Shown here one piece after another: positions 58,914 to 64,000 of a stretch of DNA of 64,000 nt; within the stretch, counting starts at the first letter, position 1; every line of letters begins with the position of its first letter. The notes beneath the pieces were generated by a model. The model was given only the letters and a program-made list of their open reading frames with translations, had not been told where the DNA came from and searched no databases. The DNA comes from Neostapfia colusana (taxonomy: Eukaryota > Streptophyta > Magnoliopsida > Poales > Poaceae), in the NCBI GenBank assembly GCA_030760725.1, contig JASWHV010000012.1, positions 80,302,968 through 80,366,967 on the forward strand. Reading direction: 5' to 3'. A program made the position numbers and the translations under genes.

Positions 58914-60641
58914 TGCATTGGTAATAGCGCACGGAATAAGGATCGTATTACGACAAAACTTAGGATACGGTGAGGAAACGGTATTAGGCCCACATAAGGA
59001 CTATAGTAGTATAGTTACTTAAGGTGGCAGTACAAACATACTTGTTATAATTCTAAAATTTTAATTATGTAACGACGCACCTACGCTCAGGTAAGCTTGG
59101 TAAGGAACGCTACTGAAAGCGGTTCAATTTCGGTTAGCTCCCCTGACGAGTAAAGTGGTTCAGGGATAGGTCTCACAGCTTGGTGTGAGACGTTAATATG
59201 AAACTCTTGGGCTCTTCATGTTGCTGAGTTCATATGAAACGCTGATCCCTAGCGTGCGTTAGGCAAGTAAGTGGGGACCCCATCGTGTGGTCAGTAACGT
59301 GATAGTGTGTTCGTCTAGAAATAGCCCAGAGGGACATGCGCAGCGCTTGCCATCGGCGTGCCCTGCAGGGCAGTAGGTGGTATCCGTTGGGTTGATAACA
59401 TTCCCAACCGTGACGACCCGTTCATGATCTACTTGGGTTCCCCGTCGTGTGGTGTGGAAACACGATCACGTACCTTGAGACGTGACTTAACTCCAGGACG
59501 ACCGTATGACAATGATACGGGCGTTTGTATTTACTTTCAAATATGGAACTGCCTGAAATGAAATAACCTTTGACTGCACCACTATTGAATGTTTTTCTGC
59601 AGGTACTAACCACGTACGTATTCCGTGTAGTACACGTGTGCGAGAGACTGTCTTAGTGCCACTGATTAAACGGATATGCCGGTATAAGCCGGTTTAGGAT
59701 TTTCTTTGGTGAGGCTACGTAGTACCGACATGCTTCTTACGGTGCATCGACATCGTACTACACTTGATATCCTCTTCCCTATGAAGAAATGATTCATGAA
59801 ATAACTTTCAACTAAAAATGGAAGTTCAAAACAAATATTAGTTACTGAACTCTTATTTTGAGCTAAGATTCAAACGAGATAAGTTTTAGGTTTCAAAGAT
59901 TTCAAAAATAGAGTGCTCTGTTTCTAGCAGGAATTCTTGCTGGAGTTTAACAGAGCATAACTATGAGTGGATTTATCCAATTAAGGTGTATGATACAGTT
60001 CTGGAAATATTTTCATGCGCTCTACAACTTTCTTGTAGACCTCCCAAGCAAAATCACACCTTAAGTTAGTGAAAAGTCCAGTTGAAGGCAAACTGTCCCG
60101 AACCAGGACAGCAGAAAAACCTCTCTGGACCTTTCTATTTTTAAGCCATAACTTCCTGTAGCAAAATACTTAAGGAGCCTGTGATACACCATTGGAAAGA
60201 TTATGAGATATGCAACATTGTTGTAGTTCAAAGGTTGTTCAGATTCTTGTTGTATGTTCATATACAACTGTGATAAAGTCAGCCACATACAAAGGAGATG
60301 CTGACAAATTTTATCCAGAAAGTCTGTCAACTTTGCGAAATCATAACTTTTGATCCAGAAGTGATGTGGAGGCATTTGGGTACTCGTTGGAAAGATATTG
60401 AAGTTAATTTTAACTTTGGTATTCAACATGAGTTATGAAAATGCTTCTAACTGGATCGAAATCTGGTTTGTTAAAGACCGGTCAATCTGTTTTTAAATCC
60501 TTGCTGTTAGCTACATCAGTTTGTGCTTAAATCATTTTGCTTACATGTTAAGATTTCATTATCAGTGTTACACCACTTTGTTTATGGAATAAATCAAGTG
60601 ATAGTGTTGAACTGATAATGAACGTGTGCAATTGCAGAATG
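58914..60641 (+). other. Leader between primer-binding site and gag
   Basis: About 1.7 kb without a supported ORF. It likely holds the packaging signal and 5' untranslated RNA of the element. Confidence 0.6.
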
Positions 60642-62042
60642 GTGCGAACTCGTTCCATGAGTGAGGTGGGTGGTTCTAGTGGTGGTGGTGGTGATAACTC
60701 TCCACAGCGGGAGCAGCGAGCTCCGCAACCGCAGCTGCCACCAGAACCTTCACCTACGGTCACAATGGTGGACATTCTGGCTGCCATGACGGGTGCAAGC
60801 GATGAGCGAACCGACTTGCTCCGTACCCTGGTGACGAATACATCCCGTCAAGGGGGGTGTCAAGACGAAGACTTGCGCCAACCTCAACTGAACTCCTATG
60901 TTGAGTTCCTGGCAACTCAACCACCGGTTTTCATTGAAGCTGAGGATCCTCGGGTGGCCGATAGCTGGATTCGTACCATTGAGTCCAAGTTCGGGTTGCT
61001 CCAATGCACCGAACATCAGAAGGTTTTATACGCGACGCAACAACTTCACGGATCCGCCATTGCATGGTGGGCAAATCAACTCGCCTCCATACCAGCTGGA
61101 CATGATTTTACATAGACAGAATTCCGGAAGGCATTTCTTGCATATCATGTTCCTTCCGGAATAATTCAGCGGAAACTCGAGGAGTTTCTGGTTTTAAAAC
61201 AAGGAGGGAGGGATGCATACGAGCATTCGCGAGTGTTCAACAAGCTGGCACAATATGCGCCTCAACATGTGAACACTGAGGCACAAAAGTGTGAATGGTT
61301 CTTCCGCAGCCTTAATCACAAGTTAAAGGAAAGACTCGTTTTAGCTGATCGAAAGAACTTCAACGAATTGATGAGTGTGGCCATCATGGTTGAGGATGCT
61401 CAGCGGGAAGTCCATGCTGAGAAAAGAAAGAACCAGATACCACCAGAGAGTAGCAGTAGTGCTCCTCATAAATACTAGGTGGTAGACAGTACCTTGAACT
61501 GTCAACGGATGCAGCTGGCTCGACGACTCCAACAATATTCAGGTCGTTCGTCCCAATACTCTGAATTCGGACAGCTGCAACAACGGTATATGCAGCCACG
61601 TTATTCTGTTCCTCAAGTGTTCTTGCCGCAGCAGAATACAACTAGTATCCATACTCAGAGCAACCAGGAACCGACTGAGAAATCGTGCTTCACGTGCGGG
61701 TATTCGAGTCACATCAGCAGAAAGTGCCCAGAAAGGATACACCACAGAGAAACTACACTGGGGCAGGGTATAAATCAATCCCGTGCTCAGCTTCAAGGAA
61801 CAACACCAAAATCCGGGTGCACATATCATACAACTCTAGAGGATGTGCCGGATGGGGCACCTGTGCTAGAAAGGATTTTTACCCTCAATGGACTGCCCGT
61901 GTTAATTTTATTTGACTCTGGAGCTACACACAATTTCATCAGCAGATTATTCGTGTGCAAAGCTGAGCTCCCCACCTCTACACCAAAACATCACTACCTT
62001 ATCCGCTCACCCGGCGGGAATATAGCCGCTATGAAGTGGTGA
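60642..62042 (+). pseudogene. Gag and protease of the Tekay-like element, broken
   Basis: Gag starts at the MVRTRSM codon 60642 and shows PPVFIEAEDPRVADSW and the YATQQLHGSAIAWW core. TAG at 61113 (in the context DFT-stop-TEFRKAF, where related gags have Trp) and TAG at 61476 interrupt one otherwise continuous frame. A zinc knuckle CFTCGYSSHISRKC (CX2CX4HX4C) is at about 61687-61728. Protease has VLILFDSGATHNFIS at about 61899-61943. The frame is lost at 62040. Confidence 0.9.
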
Positions 62043-64000
62043 TCAAAGCACCTTGTGCTTAGGTGGAAAACTATACCCCACGACCCTCATTGTGTTAGAG
62101 GGGCAGAAGATCGATGTGATTCTAGGAATGGTGTGGATAAACTACCATGGGGCTGTTCTTGACATTGGTCCACGGATTGTTAGTTTGGACTCTCCAATCT
62201 ACGGTCTCCAAACACTCATACTTGAAGCCGTGGATTCCAAAAATCCAGTGGTGTACCACAGTGTGACCACGAAACTGGAGGATATTCCAGTGGTCCGTGA
62301 GTACCCGGATGTATTTTCCGACGATATTCCAGGGATGCCACTTGAAAGGGACGTGGTATTCAAGATCGATATCTCGGAGGCCGTACAAAATGTCTCCGAA
62401 GGAATTAGCTGAATTGAAAGAACAACTAAAGGACTTAATGGATAAAGGATTCATCCGACCAAGCTCATCGCCATGGGGCTGTTCAACCCTCTTTGTGAAG
62501 AAAAAGGATGAGTCACTTCGGTTATGTGTGGATTATCGATCGTTGAATGCAGTGACGATCAAAAATAAATATCCACTGTCGCGGATCGATATATTATTTG
62601 ATCAGTTAGTGGGTGTCAAGGTATTCTCCAAGATGGACTTACGATCTGGTTATCATCAGATAAAGATCAGAGCGAAGGATATACCGAAGACAACTTTCTC
62701 GACTAGATACATGCTCTATGAGTATCTAGTCATGTCTTTTGGGCTAACAAATGCACCCGCCCATTTCATGTATCTCATGAATTCTGTATTCATGCCAGAG
62801 TTGGATCAGTTCGGCGTGGTTTTCATCGACACATTCTCGTATACTCCAAATCGGAGGAGGAGCACACCAAACATCTCCACATTGTGCTCCAACGCTTACG
62901 GAAACATAAGTTGTATGCCAAATTCAGCAAGTGTGAATTTTGGATCAGCAAGGTACCAGGCCACATTATTTCAGCGGAGGGTGTGGCCGTGGATCCAACC
63001 AAAATTGAACAAGTCTTGAAGTGGGAGTCTTCAACAACGATTCATCAAATCCGCAGTTTTCTAGGACTAGTGGGTTATTACTGGAGGTTTATTCTCAGCT
63101 TCTCGAAGGTGGCTAAACCAATGACAGAGTTATTGAAGAAGAGCAGCAAGTATGTGTGGACAGAGGCCTGTGAAGAGGCATTTCAAACTCTAAAGAAACA
63201 TCTTACAACGGCATCGGTGTTAGCCCAACCGGATACAACAAAGCCATTTGATGTTTATTGTGAGGCCTCAGGCATTGGACTTGGCTGTGTCTTAATGCAA
63301 GAGAGACGTGTGATCGCGTATGGGTCTCGTCAGCTCCGCAACCACGAACAGCACTACCCCACTCATGACCTAGAACTCGCTGCGGTGGTGCTTGCGTTGA
63401 AGATGTGGAGGCACTACTTACTTGAGAATTTAGTGCACCTCTACACCGACCATAAGAGCCTCAAATATATATTCACTCAGAAGGCTATCAATATGAGGCA
63501 GCGGAGATGGTTGGAATTGATCAAAGATTATGAGCTCGAGATCCATTACCATCCGGGCAAAGCTAACGTGGTGGATTATGCACTCAGCTGTAAGTCCCAC
63601 GTTAATAACTTGTCAGTTGTTCCGGATGAGGATGAAGAATCAAGCTTACGGGTGATTCTGTATGGGGCGTTGTATAATCTTGCCCTTGTACCTACCATTA
63701 GGAAAGAGATCGTACAAGCCCAGAAGAGAGATAAAGGGATGCGGAATATCCGAGCGAGGATTAAAGAGGATAAAATGAAATATTTCCGGGAAGATGATCA
63801 AGGTGTATTATGGTTTAACGGCGGTATCGTGGTACCCCGGAACCTGAAACTGAGAAAAAAGATATTGGATGAAGCTCATATGTCCAAGTACTCGATACAT
63901 CCAGGAAGCAATAAGATGTATCAAGACCTGAAGACAAAATTTTGGTGGACTCGGATGAAGCGAGAAATTGCCAAATATGTATATGAGTGTGATACATGTC
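62043..64000 (+). pseudogene. Pol of the Tekay-like element, broken and cut by the edge
   Basis: Frame 1 reads KIDVILGMVWINYHGAVLD and VREYPDVFSDDIPGMP up to 62412. Frame 2 then carries reverse transcriptase from MSPKELAELKEQL through LCVDYRSLNAVTIKN, KMDLRSGYHQIKI and MSFGLTNAPAHFM. The catalytic FxDD site at about 62820-62832 is lost by a one-base deletion in the second Asp codon. Sequence downstream (FLGLVGYYWRF near 63058, RNase H YCEASGIGLGCVLMQ near 63260, TDHKSLKYIFTQ near 63450) and the integrase His/Cys domain (HPGSNKMYQDL and YVYECDTC at 63898-64000) is still readable. The chromodomain would lie beyond the edge. Confidence 0.9.

Larger units (their letters stand above)
54683..64000 (+). 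mobile_element. Large-LTR Ty3/gypsy element (Tekay/Del-like), 5' part
   Basis: A 5' LTR of about 4.2 kb, an initiator tRNA-Met primer-binding site at 58902, a leader of about 1.7 kb, gag, protease, reverse transcriptase, RNase H and the integrase zinc-binding domain; the right edge cuts it. Very long LTRs with this priming site fit the Tekay/Del chromoviruses. Coding is broken by at least two stops and several frameshifts. Confidence 0.88.

Overview
The window is nuclear DNA from a grass (Poaceae). The evidence is a stack of plant LTR retrotransposons of both superfamilies, Stowaway-type and TTGTTTGG-type MITEs, a plant R2R3-MYB gene with three exons, and a NAC-type coding sequence carried inside a small retroelement. 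The species cannot be fixed from the sequence. There is no operon structure and no prokaryotic, plastid or mitochondrial signature.

Layout. (1) 1-3407: 3' part of a decayed Ty1/copia element on +, ending in a short LTR. (2) About 3408-5449: a minus-oriented LTR-like block of a large-LTR Ty3/gypsy element. (3) 5450-29249: one chromodomain Ty3/gypsy element on - (called G1), split into six pieces by four later insertions: copia A (6689-12426, site duplication AACCA), a 2.16-kb non-autonomous LTR element N1 carrying a NAC-domain ORF (13432-15589, site duplication CAGCC), a second gypsy of the same family as G1 on + (G2, 16209-21546), and copia B (21561-27209, site duplication GCTGC). (4) 29250-30419: Ty3/gypsy LTR on + into which G1 appears to have inserted; it holds an array with a CACGTG motif about every 55 bp. 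(5) 30420-41021: a low-repeat island with a broken gene remnant (30674-31091), two small MITEs and the window's one convincing intact host gene, an R2R3-MYB on - (34847-36992). (6) 41022-45443: a decayed copia element on - (copia C). (7) 45444-54682: intergenic DNA with a MITE and microsatellites and no gene I can support. (8) 54683-64000: a large-LTR Ty3/gypsy element on + (Tekay/Del-like), running off the right edge.

History read from the junctions. The LTR in (4) is the oldest layer on the left side. G1 inserted into it, and N1, copia A, G2 and copia B then entered G1. Copia B is the youngest: I count two differences between its 606-bp LTRs, and its single long reading frame is broken only by three TAG codons. 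Copia A is an older member of the same family with many nonsense codons, nearly all explained by C-to-T or G-to-A change, as expected from deamination of methylated cytosine in silenced elements.

Most noteworthy: N1 has LTRs, a primer-binding site, a polypurine tract and perfect site duplications, but in place of gag-pol it carries an uninterrupted 183-codon ORF resembling a NAC transcription-factor domain. This looks like gene capture by a non-autonomous retroelement. The host MYB gene can be modelled completely, with canonical splice sites and consistent phase.
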